A stretch of 64,000 bases of DNA from Luteibacter pinisoli (GCF_006385595.1 NZ_CP041046.1:1550001-1614000), one strand, 5' to 3'; shown: positions 49,584 to 58,721, counted from the stretch's first letter. The notes: generated by a model from the letters alone, not told the origin. Translations and numbers: made by a program.

Positions 49584-50489
49584 TCAGCGCGGATAGCGCT
49601 TCATGATCTCATGCACCTGGCGGGTGAGCGCCACGGCCTGCTCGAACGGGCGCAGCCACATGTTGCGGCCGAACATCACGCCCGTCGCGCCCTGCTGCAT
49701 GTAGAACTCCACCTTGCGCAGCACGGCCTCGTCGTCGTCGTTCTTTTCGCCGCCCGAGAACAGCACGATGGTGCGGCCTGCGGAACGCACCACGCGCGAC
49801 GTGCGACCGGCGGCGTCTTCGTCGAGCGAGGCGTAAGGGCCCGGCACGCCGTCGCGACGGTCATCCGGCTCGTGGAGCTTGACGATGTCCGCACCCACTT
49901 CCAGGGCCACGCGGGCGGCGTAATCCTGCGCGTACAGCGAGCCCTTGCCGCCGCGTGCATCAATGGCCGCGCCACGCGGGTAGGACCACAGCACCAGCGG
50001 CATGCCGAAGCGGTCGCAGTCTTCGCGCACCTTGCGCAGCTGGCGGATTTCATCGTGCTGGCGCGGCGAGCCCACGTACAGCGTGTAGCCGACGGCATCC
50101 GCACCGAGTCGCACGGCATCTTCCACCGAGGCGAACTGCGGCGAGGTGGCGTCGCCATCGTCGGGTATGTTGGTCTTGCCGTTGAGCTTCAGGATCAGCG
50201 GCACGCGGCCGGCGTACTGGCCGATGTACTTCTGCGCCAGGCCGATGCCCAGGGCGATGGCGGAAAAGCCGCCGGCCTCGGCCAGCCGGAACTGGTAGCT
50301 CGGGTCCAGCGCGGGCGGGTGGGGGAAGAAATCGGTGGGGCCGTGTTCCAGGCCCTGGTCCAGCGGCAGCACCAGCAGCGTGCCATTCCCCGGGCCATGC
50401 CCGTAAAGCATGCGCTGCAGGCGCGTACGCTTGCCGGGAGGGAGATCGAGGGTGGCGAGTGTGGGCGATTCGTTCGTCGGGGCTTGCAT
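49584..50489 (-). CDS. Class I aldolase of the FbaB/DhnA type
   Basis: A 301-residue aldolase of the DhnA/archaeal-type class I family, with Schiff-base Lys expected in the VKLHEPDD segment. LPLDQGLEHGP near the start, GIGLAQKYIG and LVLWSYPRGAAI are hallmarks. Family reactions are cleavage of fructose-1,6-bisphosphate or LsrF-like thiolytic steps; here a ketohexose 1,6-bisphosphate (tagatose or fructose) is likely because two kinases lie across the divergent promoter. Start ATG 50489 follows a GGAAT-type weak Shine-Dalgarno; longer frames reach into the promoter. Confidence 0.88.
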   Translation of the reverse strand: MQAPTNESPTLATLDLPPGKRTRLQRMLYGHGPGNGTLLVLPLDQGLEHGPTDFFPHPPALDPSYQFRLAEAGGFSAIALGIGLAQKYIGQYAGRVPLILKLNGKTNIPDDGDATSPQFASVEDAVRLGADAVGYTLYVGSPRQHDEIRQLRKVREDCDRFGMPLVLWSYPRGAAIDARGGKGSLYAQDYAARVALEVGADIVKLHEPDDRRDGVPGPYASLDEDAAGRTSRVVRSAGRTIVLFSGGEKNDDDEAVLRKVEFYMQQGATGVMFGRNMWLRPFEQAVALTRQVHEIMKRYPR

Positions 50490-50524
50490 GTCGTGATTCC
50501 TCGGGATTACCCTGCAATCGAAAG

Positions 50525-50544
50525 TTTCGTTATCTTTCGTTTTC
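50525..50544. promoter_or_regulatory. AgaR-like operator repeat in the divergent promoter
   Basis: Two direct repeats, TTTCGTTATC (50525-50534) and TTTCGTTTTC (50535-50544). AgaR binding sites are known to be runs of TTTCRTTT-type units, so this is a good match. The TTATCT within it (50530-50535) could be a -10 element (weak -35 TTACCC 50507-50512), which puts the repeat on the promoter. It lies 25 bases upstream of the AgaS-like gene and 36 upstream of the aldolase gene, so one repressor could shut both arms. Confidence 0.65.
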
Positions 50545-50569
50545 AACCCTACCAAAGTCAAGCCCCACG

Positions 50570-51745
50570 ATGACCGTCCCTTCCAACGAATCTGTCCCGA
50601 CCCTTGCCGGCCTGCGCGGTTTGCCCGACGCCCGCCAGCAGGCGCTGGGCTATGCGGACACGCTGCGGGAAATCCTCCAGCAGCCCGCCACCTGGCGTGC
50701 CACGGCGGGCTCGCAGGGCGCCGCCTTCCGTGCCGTGTTTGACCGGACCATGGCTGCGCGCCCGGCCCAGCTGGCGATCACCGGCTCGGGCAGCTCAGTG
50801 TATGTCGGCGAGGCGCTCGCGCCGGTGTTGCAGGCCGAATGCTGGATCCCGGCCCGCGCCATCCCCGCTGGCGACCTGCTTACCCACCGCGCCGGCGCCC
50901 TGCCGGGCCCGAACGGCCTGCTCATCTCGATCGCCCGCTCGGGGGACAGCCCCGAGAGCGTCGGCGCCGTGGATGCCGTCCTGGCCCATGCGCCCGGCTG
51001 GCGCCACCTGGTCATCACCTGCAACGCCAACGGCCGCCTGGCCACGCGCTACGCCAACGAGCCGCGGGTGGATGTCGTCGTTCTCGACCCACGGACCAAC
51101 GACCGCAGCCTGGTGATGACCAGCAGCTTCACGAACATGTTGCTGGCCGGCAGTGCGCTGGGCACGACGAGCCCGGCCGATGGTGCGGCGGCGCTCGTCG
51201 AGCGCGTGTTCGACGTGTACGCCGATGCCCTGGCCGCGCTTGCCGCCAGCGAGCGCGACACCGCGGTGTACCTCGGTAGCGCCGGTGCCTACGGCGCGGC
51301 GCGCGAGTCGGCGCTGAAGATGCTGGAGATGAGCGGTGGTGACACCGTCACCCTCGCCGAGACCTTCCTTGGGTTTCGCCACGGGCCGATGGCCTGGCTG
51401 AACCGGGGTGGCGTCCTCGTCGCCTACCTGTCCGGCGATGCCGGTGTGCGCGCCTACGAAACCGACCTGCTGCGCGAACTCAACGGCAAGGATCTCGCCC
51501 CTGTCCGCATCGTCGTGGGCGAGGACATCGACCCGGCGCTCGTCGGTACGCGCGGGCTCGCGCTGGACCTGCCCGGCCTCTACGCGCTGCCCTCGGCGCA
51601 GCAGCTGCTCGTGCACACGGTGGTCGGCCAGCTGTTCGCGTTCTTCCGCTGCCTGCAGCTCGGCCACCGGCCGGATACGCCCTCGGAAGGCGTGCTGACC
51701 CGCGTGGTTGGTGAGTTCACCCTGCACGGGGGCGACGCTGCATGA
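50570..51745 (+). CDS. SIS-domain sugar isomerase (AgaS/GlmS-like)
   Basis: A 391-residue protein with two SIS domains: ITGSGSSVYVGEALAPVL with IARSGDSPESV in the first, and YLGSAGAYGAARESALKMLEMSGG with FRHGPM in the second. No glutamine amidotransferase domain, so it is AgaS-like (ketose/aldose isomerase, proposed galactosamine-6-phosphate deaminase/isomerase) and not GlmS. It begins the plus operon and overlaps the first kinase in ATGA. The E-T-F-L-G-F-R-H-G-P-M motif matches AgaS closely. Confidence 0.87.
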   Translation: MTVPSNESVPTLAGLRGLPDARQQALGYADTLREILQQPATWRATAGSQGAAFRAVFDRTMAARPAQLAITGSGSSVYVGEALAPVLQAECWIPARAIPAGDLLTHRAGALPGPNGLLISIARSGDSPESVGAVDAVLAHAPGWRHLVITCNANGRLATRYANEPRVDVVVLDPRTNDRSLVMTSSFTNMLLAGSALGTTSPADGAAALVERVFDVYADALAALAASERDTAVYLGSAGAYGAARESALKMLEMSGGDTVTLAETFLGFRHGPMAWLNRGGVLVAYLSGDAGVRAYETDLLRELNGKDLAPVRIVVGEDIDPALVGTRGLALDLPGLYALPSAQQLLVHTVVGQLFAFFRCLQLGHRPDTPSEGVLTRVVGEFTLHGGDAA

Positions 51746-52665
51746 GCACGGTGGTCGTCGCCGGCGAGATCAATGTCGACCTGATCCTGTCAGGCATCGA
51801 CCCGCTGCCCGCGTTCGGCACGGAGACCCTCGCCAGCGGCGCGCGCCAGGTGCCGGGCAGTTCGTCGATGATCTGCGCGTTCGGCCTGGCCCGCCTGGGC
51901 GATACCGTGCGTTTCGTCGGCCGTGCGGGTGACGACGAGCGCGGCCGCTTCTGCGTCGCCGCGATGCGCGATGCCGGCATCGACACGCGCGGCGTCCTCA
52001 TCGATGCCGCCCATGAAACCGGCCTCACCGTGGCGCTGTCCGGCGCGACCGATCGCGCGCTGGTGACGTTTCCCGGCGCCATCGCCGAGCTACGCGGCGC
52101 GGACGTCACGGACGCGGCGTTGCAGGGTGCGGCGCACCTGCACATCTCGTCGTACTTCCTGCAAACCGGCCTGCAGGGCGACATCGTTCGCCTCATCGAG
52201 CGGGCTCGCGGTGCGGGCCTCAGCGTATCGCTCGACCCGGGATTCGATCCGGCCGGGACATGGGACGCAGGCCTGCGCGAGGTGCTGCGCAGGGTCGACG
52301 TGTTCCTGCCCAATGCGGTGGAAGCCTGTGCGCTGGCGGGTACGGATGATATCGACGAGGCACTGCGCCGGCTTTCTGCGCAGGGACCCACCGTGGTCAT
52401 CAAGCATGGCCGCGAGGGTTGCCTCGCCCTGCACGGTGACGAGGTGATGCGCATGCCGACGTATGCGGTGGATGCCGTCGACACCACGGGCGCGGGCGAC
52501 AACTTCAACGCCGGTTTCCTGCATGCGTGGCTGGCGCGCCGGCCGCTGGATGCGTGCCTGCGCTGGGCCGCCGCCTGTGGCGCGCTGTCAACGCGCGGCC
52601 TGGGCGGCACGCTGACCCAGGCGTCCGCGGCGGACGTCGCGGTTCTGATCGGGCCCGCCGCATGA
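51742..52665 (+). CDS. PfkB-family sugar kinase (ribokinase-like)
   Basis: A 307-residue kinase with PfkB signature VDTTGAGDNFNAGFL (catalytic Asp in GAGD) and the N-terminal AGEINVDLI and SSSMICAFGLARLG. The ribokinase-like branch suggests phosphorylation of a free sugar or amino sugar. It is coupled to the AgaS-like gene and, by ATGA, to the second kinase. Following the Aga pathway, this would be the first kinase, acting on galactosamine or the hexose. Confidence 0.88.
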   Translation: MSTVVVAGEINVDLILSGIDPLPAFGTETLASGARQVPGSSSMICAFGLARLGDTVRFVGRAGDDERGRFCVAAMRDAGIDTRGVLIDAAHETGLTVALSGATDRALVTFPGAIAELRGADVTDAALQGAAHLHISSYFLQTGLQGDIVRLIERARGAGLSVSLDPGFDPAGTWDAGLREVLRRVDVFLPNAVEACALAGTDDIDEALRRLSAQGPTVVIKHGREGCLALHGDEVMRMPTYAVDAVDTTGAGDNFNAGFLHAWLARRPLDACLRWAAACGALSTRGLGGTLTQASAADVAVLIGPAA

Positions 52666-53585
52666 TCACCGTGGCCGGCTTCAACAGCGCCATCGATCGT
52701 CTCGTGGACGTGGGTGCGCTGCGACCGGGCACCGTGCATCGCGCGGGCGGTGCCGATGAACGGCCGGGCGGCAAGGGCGTGCACGTGGCGCAGACCATCG
52801 CGGCGCTGGGCATGCCGGTGACCCTCGTCGGCCTGTGCGACGACGCGCACGCCGCGGAATTCAGCCAGCGCCTGAAGCTGCGCGGCGTCGACTTCCGTGC
52901 GGTGCGCTCACCCGTGCCCCTGCGCCAGTGCCTGGCGATTCGCGAGGCCAGTGGCCGGATCACCGAGATTCTTGAACGCAGCGAAGACCCGGGCGCCGAT
53001 ACGCGCATGGTCCTCGACCAGGTGATGCGCCACTGGGCCATGGAAAGTGACGCGCTGGTCTGCACGGGCAGCCTGCCGCCTGGCTTTGATGCGGGCTATT
53101 ACGCACGCGTGAGTGCGGAGACATCGCTGCCGTGCGCGATCGACGCCAGCGGTGACGCGCTGCGCGCCGCGGCCGATGGCTCGCCGTGGCTGCTCAAACC
53201 CAACGCCGCCGAAGCGGCCGACCTGCTCGGCGCACCCGTCGCCTCACTCGAGGATGCCGCAGGCGTGGCGCGTGCGCTGCATGCACGCGGCGTGCGCCAC
53301 GCGGTGCTGACGCTGGGCGGGGAGGGCGCGGTCGCCGTCGACGAACACGGCGCGTGGCAGGCGTCGCTGCATGTGGACGGCGTACGCAACACCGTCGGCT
53401 CGGGCGATTGCTTCCTCGGTGGCCTGATGGTGGCGCTGATGAGGCGCGAGTCGATGGGCGACGCGCTGCGCCTCGCCGTCGCCTGTGGCGCGGCCAACGC
53501 GCTGGGTGAAGAAACCGGATTTGTACGGCTCGACACGGTGGACGGCCTTCGGCCGCTGGTCCGCGTCGTGCCGCTGGACGTGTAG
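52662..53585 (+). CDS. PfkB-family 1-phosphofructokinase/tagatose-6-phosphate kinase-like
   Basis: A 307-residue kinase of the FruK/LacC/PfkB type: FNSAIDRLVDV at the start, GGKGVHVAQTIAALG, and the catalytic NTVGSGDCFLGGLM with Asp in GSGD. These resemble 1-phosphofructokinase and tagatose-6-phosphate kinase, which add a second phosphate to a ketose phosphate. That product is the substrate of the class I aldolase in the divergent arm. ATGA overlap with the previous kinase. Confidence 0.87.
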   Translation: MITVAGFNSAIDRLVDVGALRPGTVHRAGGADERPGGKGVHVAQTIAALGMPVTLVGLCDDAHAAEFSQRLKLRGVDFRAVRSPVPLRQCLAIREASGRITEILERSEDPGADTRMVLDQVMRHWAMESDALVCTGSLPPGFDAGYYARVSAETSLPCAIDASGDALRAAADGSPWLLKPNAAEAADLLGAPVASLEDAAGVARALHARGVRHAVLTLGGEGAVAVDEHGAWQASLHVDGVRNTVGSGDCFLGGLMVALMRRESMGDALRLAVACGAANALGEETGFVRLDTVDGLRPLVRVVPLDV

Positions 53586-53606
53586 TCAATGCTTGGGAGA
53601 GAGTGG

Positions 53607-55565
53607 ATGGGGAAGGCAGGATGGCGGACGCGCGCGCTGGTAGCGGCCTGTGCGATGACTCTGGCACCGTTGGCCGTGGCCGACGACTTCGGCAAGGACG
53701 CGATGACCCTGGCCTTCAAGGTGGCCGATGGCAAGCTCAGCGACGTGGTCGTCACTGACCACATCAACCAGCGCGAGCTGCCCATCACGGTGCCTTTCCA
53801 GATCACGATGGCCGATGGCAGCGTGCTTGGGCCGAACGACTTCCATCTCGACGGCAAACTGCGCCAGGAAACGCTGAAAGCCGATCCGAAGGCCTCGCGT
53901 GGCGCCGAGCGCGTGCCGGGCAAGGTGCTGCACGCGCGCTTCAGCGATGCGGCCCAGCGTTTCCGCGTGGACGTCAGCTGGGTCCAGCGCGACGGCTCGG
54001 ACTACCTGCGCGAAGTCGTCACCATCAGTGCGCTGACAGCGGACGAGCCGGTGCACCGCGTCGACCTGCTGTCGACGAAGCTCCCGGATTCGGAAGTGGT
54101 GGGGAGCGTCGACGGATCGCCGGTGATCTCCGGCCGCGACTGGCTCGGCTTCGAAAATCCCCTCTCAAAAAGCATGGTGGCCGGCGGCGCGAAGGTGCAG
54201 CTGTGGGTCGAGCGGGAGCTCCCCTTGCGCAAGGGCACGTCGGTCACGTACTCGGCGGCGATCGGCGCGACGCACGACAACCAGCTGCGCCGCGATTTCC
54301 TCACCTATATCGAACGCGAGCGCGCCCATCCGTATCGTACCTTCCTGCATTACAACTCCTGGTACGACATCGGTTACTTCACGCCGTACACCGAGCAGCA
54401 GGCGCTGGAGCGCATCCATCATGTGGGCGAGGAACTGGCCACCAAGCGTGGCGTGACCCTCGATTCCTTCCTCTTTGACGATGGCTGGGACGACTACAGC
54501 GGCACCTGGGCCTTCAGCAAGGATTTCCCGCACGGCTTCAAGCCGCTCGCCGAGGCCGCGAAAGCCTATGGGGCCGCGCCGGGCATGTGGCTATCGCCAT
54601 GGGGTGGTTACGGGCCGCCGTCGAAGGAGCGCGCCAAGCGTGCCGGCGAGGCGGGCTACGAGATCGTCGAAAAGGGCATGGCCCTGTCCGGGCCGAAGTA
54701 TTACCAGCGGTTCCACGACGTGACCATGGCGCTGGTCAAGGAGAACGGCGTCAACCAGTTCAAGTTCGATGGCACGGGCAACGCGAACAAGGTATTCCCG
54801 GGCAGCGTGTTCGACAGCGATTTCGACGCCGCCATCCATCTGATCGACGACCTGCGTACCGCCAAGCCCGACCTCTTCATCAACCTGACCACCGGCACGC
54901 TCGCGTCGCCGTACTGGCTGATGTATGCCGACTCCATCTGGCGCGATGGCGAGGACGACGAGCTGGTGGGCGTGGGCAGCAAGCGCGAACGCTGGATCAC
55001 CTACCGCGACCGCGAGACGTACCACAACATCGTGGAGAAGGGGCCACTGTTCCCGCTGAACTCGCTGATGTTGCACGGGATCATCTACGCCCGCGAGAAC
55101 CGCAAGCTCAATACCGATCCGGGCCACGACTTCGCCAACGAGGTGCATTCGTACTTCGGCAGCGGCACGGCCTTGCAGGAGCTGTACATCACGCCGGAGC
55201 TGCTCTCCACCGACGACTGGGACACCCTGGCGGAAGCCGCGCGCTGGTCGCGCAGCAACGCCGGTGTCCTGCGCGATACCCACTGGGTGGGAGGTGATCC
55301 GGGGCGCCTCGACGTGTACGGCTGGGCGTCGTGGACACCGGCCAAGGCAATCCTGACCTTGCGCAATCCGTCCGACAAGCCGCAGGCCATCGTGGTTGAC
55401 CTGGACCGCCAGCTGGAGCTGCCACCCGGCGCGAAGCGCGTGTTCCAGGCGAAGAGCCCGTGGAAGGCCGATGCCGGCAAGCCCGCGCAGACGCTCGATG
55501 CGGACAAACCCACGGCCATGACGCTGCAGCCGTTCCAGGTCGTGACCCTTGAACTGACGCCATAA
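53607..55565 (+). CDS. Exported clan GH-D glycosidase (GH36/GH27-like, alpha-galactosidase/GalNAcase type)
   Basis: A 652-residue exported protein. Start at ATG 53607 preferred to 53589 because GGGAGAG stands six bases before it and the signal peptide RALVAACAMTLAPLAVA begins properly. After a beta domain (to about 230) the barrel shows FLFDDGWDD near residue 290, FKFDGTGN with the probable nucleophile D388, and IWRDGEDD with a probable acid/base Asp near 447. These match the clan GH-D pattern (alpha-galactosidase, alpha-N-acetylgalactosaminidase). Some relatives are mislabelled enterotoxin. Follows the second kinase by 21 bases; precedes a TonB receptor. Specificity (Gal or GalNAc) cannot be read. 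Confidence 0.8.
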   Translation: MGKAGWRTRALVAACAMTLAPLAVADDFGKDAMTLAFKVADGKLSDVVVTDHINQRELPITVPFQITMADGSVLGPNDFHLDGKLRQETLKADPKASRGAERVPGKVLHARFSDAAQRFRVDVSWVQRDGSDYLREVVTISALTADEPVHRVDLLSTKLPDSEVVGSVDGSPVISGRDWLGFENPLSKSMVAGGAKVQLWVERELPLRKGTSVTYSAAIGATHDNQLRRDFLTYIERERAHPYRTFLHYNSWYDIGYFTPYTEQQALERIHHVGEELATKRGVTLDSFLFDDGWDDYSGTWAFSKDFPHGFKPLAEAAKAYGAAPGMWLSPWGGYGPPSKERAKRAGEAGYEIVEKGMALSGPKYYQRFHDVTMALVKENGVNQFKFDGTGNANKVFPGSVFDSDFDAAIHLIDDLRTAKPDLFINLTTGTLASPYWLMYADSIWRDGEDDELVGVGSKRERWITYRDRETYHNIVEKGPLFPLNSLMLHGIIYARENRKLNTDPGHDFANEVHSYFGSGTALQELYITPELLSTDDWDTLAEAARWSRSNAGVLRDTHWVGGDPGRLDVYGWASWTPAKAILTLRNPSDKPQAIVVDLDRQLELPPGAKRVFQAKSPWKADAGKPAQTLDADKPTAMTLQPFQVVTLELTP

Positions 55566-55572
55566 CCCACCT

Positions 55573-55595
55573 GCGCCCCCGCACCACGGGGGCGC
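55573..55595 (+). terminator. Hairpin between the glycosidase and the TonB receptor
   Basis: GCGCCCCCG (55573-55581) with CGGGGGCGC (55587-55595) and a 5-base loop, 7 bases after the glycosidase stop. No T-run follows. It could lower expression of, or protect, mRNA segments on either side, so receptor and enzymes may be unequal in level. Confidence 0.5.
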
Positions 55596-55674
55596 CACCA
55601 TTGCCTGTTCCAAGCGAACGCGGGGGCTTCGTCGCGAGGGAGAGGTGTTGCCTATTGATCGGGGAGAGCAGGGC

Positions 55675-58600
55675 ATGAAGTATCGCAAGCGCGTTCTGGC
55701 CGCGGTGATCGCGGCGGGCCTGGCCAGCGGTGGAACGCTGGCGCAATCGACTACCGGCGCCATTAGCGGCCAGGTGGCGGCGGGTACCGGCGACATGGTG
55801 CATATCGAAAGTGCGACGGGCTTCCAGCGCGACGTGCCGGTGGACGGGCGCGGACGTTATGCGCTCGCGCAGCTGCCGCTCGGCACGTACACGGTGTCGT
55901 TGCGCAAGGAGGGAGCGACCGTACAGACGCGCGCCGACATTGCCCTGCGCGTGGGCGTCGCGACCGATGTCTCCTTTGCCGCACCCGTCGCGGCATCGGA
56001 CACGCAGAACCTCGAAGGCGTCTCGGTGTCGGCCAACACGCTGCCGCCCATCGATGTCACCAGCGTCGATTCGCGCACCGTCATTACGGCGCAGCAGCTG
56101 GCCAAGCTGCCGCTGGGCTTCAATGCGGAGGCGGCCGCGCGGCTTGCACCGGGCGTGGTGGGCAATGCGGGCGGCTTCACCGGACCCACCGGGCAGTCGC
56201 TGATCAGCTTCGGTGGCTCCGCGGCCAACGAGAACGCGTATTACATCAACGGCTTCAACACCACGGATCCGCTGCAGGCCGCCGGTGGGCTCACCCTGCC
56301 GTACGGCTCGATCGATCAGCAGGAGGTTTACACCGGTGGCTACAGCGCTCAGTACGGCCGCTCCGATGGTGGCGTGCTGAACATGGTCGGCAAGCGCGGC
56401 ACCAATGACTGGCACTTCGGCGGCAAGCTCAGCTGGGACCCGGCATCGCTGCGTGCGTCGTACGACAACACGTACTACCAGAACGGGCTGCCGCCCGTAC
56501 CCGTGGCCGGCAACCTCTACGTTCCTCGAAGCCAGATGCACAACTGGAACACGGTCTACGACGCCTATGTGGGCGGCCCGCTGATCAAGGACAAGCTGTT
56601 CTTCTTCGCCTCCGGTGAGTGGGCAAAAAGCGAGGGAAGCCGCGTTGGTGCGGTGACCTCGACGAGTCCTTACACGACGTACGACTATCGCATGCCGAAG
56701 TGGTACAGCAAGCTGGACTGGAACATCAATGACAGCAATATCCTCGAGGTCACGGGTGCCTCCAATACCCGCGAGACCAGCGGCGACATCTACAAGTACG
56801 ACTTCAACGCGCTGCAGCGGGGTGCACCGATCGGCCATGCCGACACCATCAAGACCGGTGGCAACCTGTGGACCACCAAGTACACGGGCTACCTCACCGA
56901 TACGCTCACGCTGAGCGCCCAGTACGGAAAGATGCACACGCAGAACTTTGAAGCGCCCGTGGGCTACAACGACGCGCTCACCTATGTCACCGGCACGGAG
57001 AACCAGAATCCCGGCGTCACGGGCGGGTCACCGCGTACGGCCGGGCAGACCGTCTCCAGCATCTACGACCCGAACCAGGGCAACCGCTCGAGCAACCTGC
57101 GCGTCAGCCTGGCCTGGCAGCTGGGCGACCACACGATTACCGCGGGTATCGACAACCTCGTGGCACGGGCCGAGGACCAGGGGGCACGCACGTCGGGGCC
57201 AGGCTATTCGTGGTCGTACGGCTACACCACCTTGCCCGGCAACAGCCCGGCGCCGAGCCTGGGCGTGGCGGCCCCGGGTAGCACGCCTGATGGCGCGGGC
57301 GGCTACTACGTGATGAAGAACGTGTCGTCGGCCGTCGCCACGGTGCGTACCACCGAGCGCGCGCAGTACCTCGAAGACCAGTGGCAGGTATCCGACCGGC
57401 TCCTGCTGTCGCTGGGCCTGCGCAACGACCAGTTCACCAACTACAACAGCGACAGCCAGCCCTATATCGCGCAGACGAAGCCGCAGTGGGCACCGCGACT
57501 GGGCTTCAGCTGGGATGTGAATGGCGATGCGTCGTTCAAGGTCTACGGCAACGCGGGGCGCTATTACCTGGGATCGCCCCTGGCTCCCGCGCTGAGCGCC
57601 GCGGCAGGCTATACGAGCACCACCCAGTACTTCACCTATTCGGGGATCGCGAACGACGGCACGCCGACCGGCCTGACGGCCTTGTCCGGACCGGTATCGG
57701 CGAACAATGCGTTCGGCGTGCCGCCCGATTCGCGCACCGTCACCGCCAAGGGGCTGAAGTCCGAGTACCAGGATGAGTACATGCTGGGCTTCAGCAAGAG
57801 CATCGACAACCGCTGGGTCTACGGCGCCAAGGTATCGCGTCGCGTACTGCGCACCGGCATCGATGACTTCTGCGATGTCGACAGGATCAGCAACGCGGCC
57901 GCCGCGCAAGGCATCGCGGCGGCCTCCGTCAATAGCTGTTATCTGATTAATCCGGGCAAGGCGAACACCTTCGTGGTGATCGACGATGCAGGCAATGGCC
58001 ACGACGTGACCCTGAGCAACAAGGAAATGGGCTTTCCGAAGATCAAGCGCAACTACTACGCGCTGGATACCTTCCTGGAGCATCCGTTCGATGGCACCTG
58101 GTACGGCCGCTTCGATTACACCTACTCACGCAGCTACGGCAACACCGAAGGGCTCACCCAGTCCAACGTGCAGTCCGATGGCCCGCAGCAGTCGGAAGAC
58201 TGGGATTTCCCGGCGCTGATGGTCTATAGCAACGGCTTGCAGGGCAATAACCACAAGCATCAGCTCAAGCTATACGGGTACTGGCAGATCACTCCCGAAT
58301 GGATGGTGTCCGGCAACCTGTCGCTGATCTCCGGGAGCCCGTCCACCTGCCTGGGCCTGTTCGGCAACGACAACAGTGACCCGGCCGGCTACAACTCCAA
58401 TTATCACTTCTGCGACGGCCGCCCGGCGCCCCCGGGTTCCACGGGCAATATGCCCTGGCAGCGCCAGCTCGACCTCGGCCTGCACTGGACCCCGGCCTTC
58501 GCCGATCACAAGCTCGGCCTGAACCTGGACGTGTTCAACGTGACCAACAGCCAGGCCACCCTGAGTCTCAACCCGCACTACTACCTCGACGCGACGGGCA

Positions 58601-58680
58601 CGGCCAACCCGCTGTACCGCACGCCGCTGGTGCTGCAAGACCCGCGTTATGTGCGGTTCTCGCTTACCTACGACTATTGA
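55675..58680 (+). CDS. TonB-dependent receptor of the sugar locus (CarboxypepD-reg-like N-terminus)
   Basis: A 1001-residue outer-membrane receptor: signal peptide ending GGTLAQ, then a short carboxypeptidase-regulatory-like beta domain (residues 30-105, RYALAQLPLGTYTVSLRKEG), a plug domain (VDSRTVITAQQLAKLP, YYINGFNTTDP, GGYSAQYGRSDGG) and a long barrel ending RFSLTYDY with a C-terminal aromatic residue. This OmpA/Oar-like receptor class imports oligosaccharides. ATG 55675 follows GGGGAGAGCAGG; the frame upstream is rejected. It is the distal gene of the plus operon. Confidence 0.9.
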   Translation: MKYRKRVLAAVIAAGLASGGTLAQSTTGAISGQVAAGTGDMVHIESATGFQRDVPVDGRGRYALAQLPLGTYTVSLRKEGATVQTRADIALRVGVATDVSFAAPVAASDTQNLEGVSVSANTLPPIDVTSVDSRTVITAQQLAKLPLGFNAEAAARLAPGVVGNAGGFTGPTGQSLISFGGSAANENAYYINGFNTTDPLQAAGGLTLPYGSIDQQEVYTGGYSAQYGRSDGGVLNMVGKRGTNDWHFGGKLSWDPASLRASYDNTYYQNGLPPVPVAGNLYVPRSQMHNWNTVYDAYVGGPLIKDKLFFFASGEWAKSEGSRVGAVTSTSPYTTYDYRMPKWYSKLDWNINDSNILEVTGASNTRETSGDIYKYDFNALQRGAPIGHADTIKTGGNLWTTKYTGYLTDTLTLSAQYGKMHTQNFEAPVGYNDALTYVTGTENQNPGVTGGSPRTAGQTVSSIYDPNQGNRSSNLRVSLAWQLGDHTITAGIDNLVARAEDQGARTSGPGYSWSYGYTTLPGNSPAPSLGVAAPGSTPDGAGGYYVMKNVSSAVATVRTTERAQYLEDQWQVSDRLLLSLGLRNDQFTNYNSDSQPYIAQTKPQWAPRLGFSWDVNGDASFKVYGNAGRYYLGSPLAPALSAAAGYTSTTQYFTYSGIANDGTPTGLTALSGPVSANNAFGVPPDSRTVTAKGLKSEYQDEYMLGFSKSIDNRWVYGAKVSRRVLRTGIDDFCDVDRISNAAAAQGIAAASVNSCYLINPGKANTFVVIDDAGNGHDVTLSNKEMGFPKIKRNYYALDTFLEHPFDGTWYGRFDYTYSRSYGNTEGLTQSNVQSDGPQQSEDWDFPALMVYSNGLQGNNHKHQLKLYGYWQITPEWMVSGNLSLISGSPSTCLGLFGNDNSDPAGYNSNYHFCDGRPAPPGSTGNMPWQRQLDLGLHWTPAFADHKLGLNLDVFNVTNSQATLSLNPHYYLDATGTANPLYRTPLVLQDPRYVRFSLTYDY

Positions 58681-58694
58681 AAGGGTTTGGAGTG

Positions 58695-58721
58695 GGGATG
58701 GCCGGAAATGGTGGCCATCCC
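58695..58721. terminator. Hairpin after the TonB receptor
   Basis: GGGATGGCC (58695-58703) with GGCCATCCC (58713-58721), 9-bp stem and 9-base loop, between the receptor and a convergent gene. No T-run; probably a shared weak terminator. Confidence 0.6.

Noticed and set aside
47575..49596. Plus-strand 673-codon frame opposite the repressor and amidohydrolase
   Set aside because: Spans two convincing minus-strand genes; shadow.
55189..56937. Minus-strand 582-codon frame opposite glycosidase and receptor
   Set aside because: Shadow frame crossing two real genes, no motif, no ribosome site.
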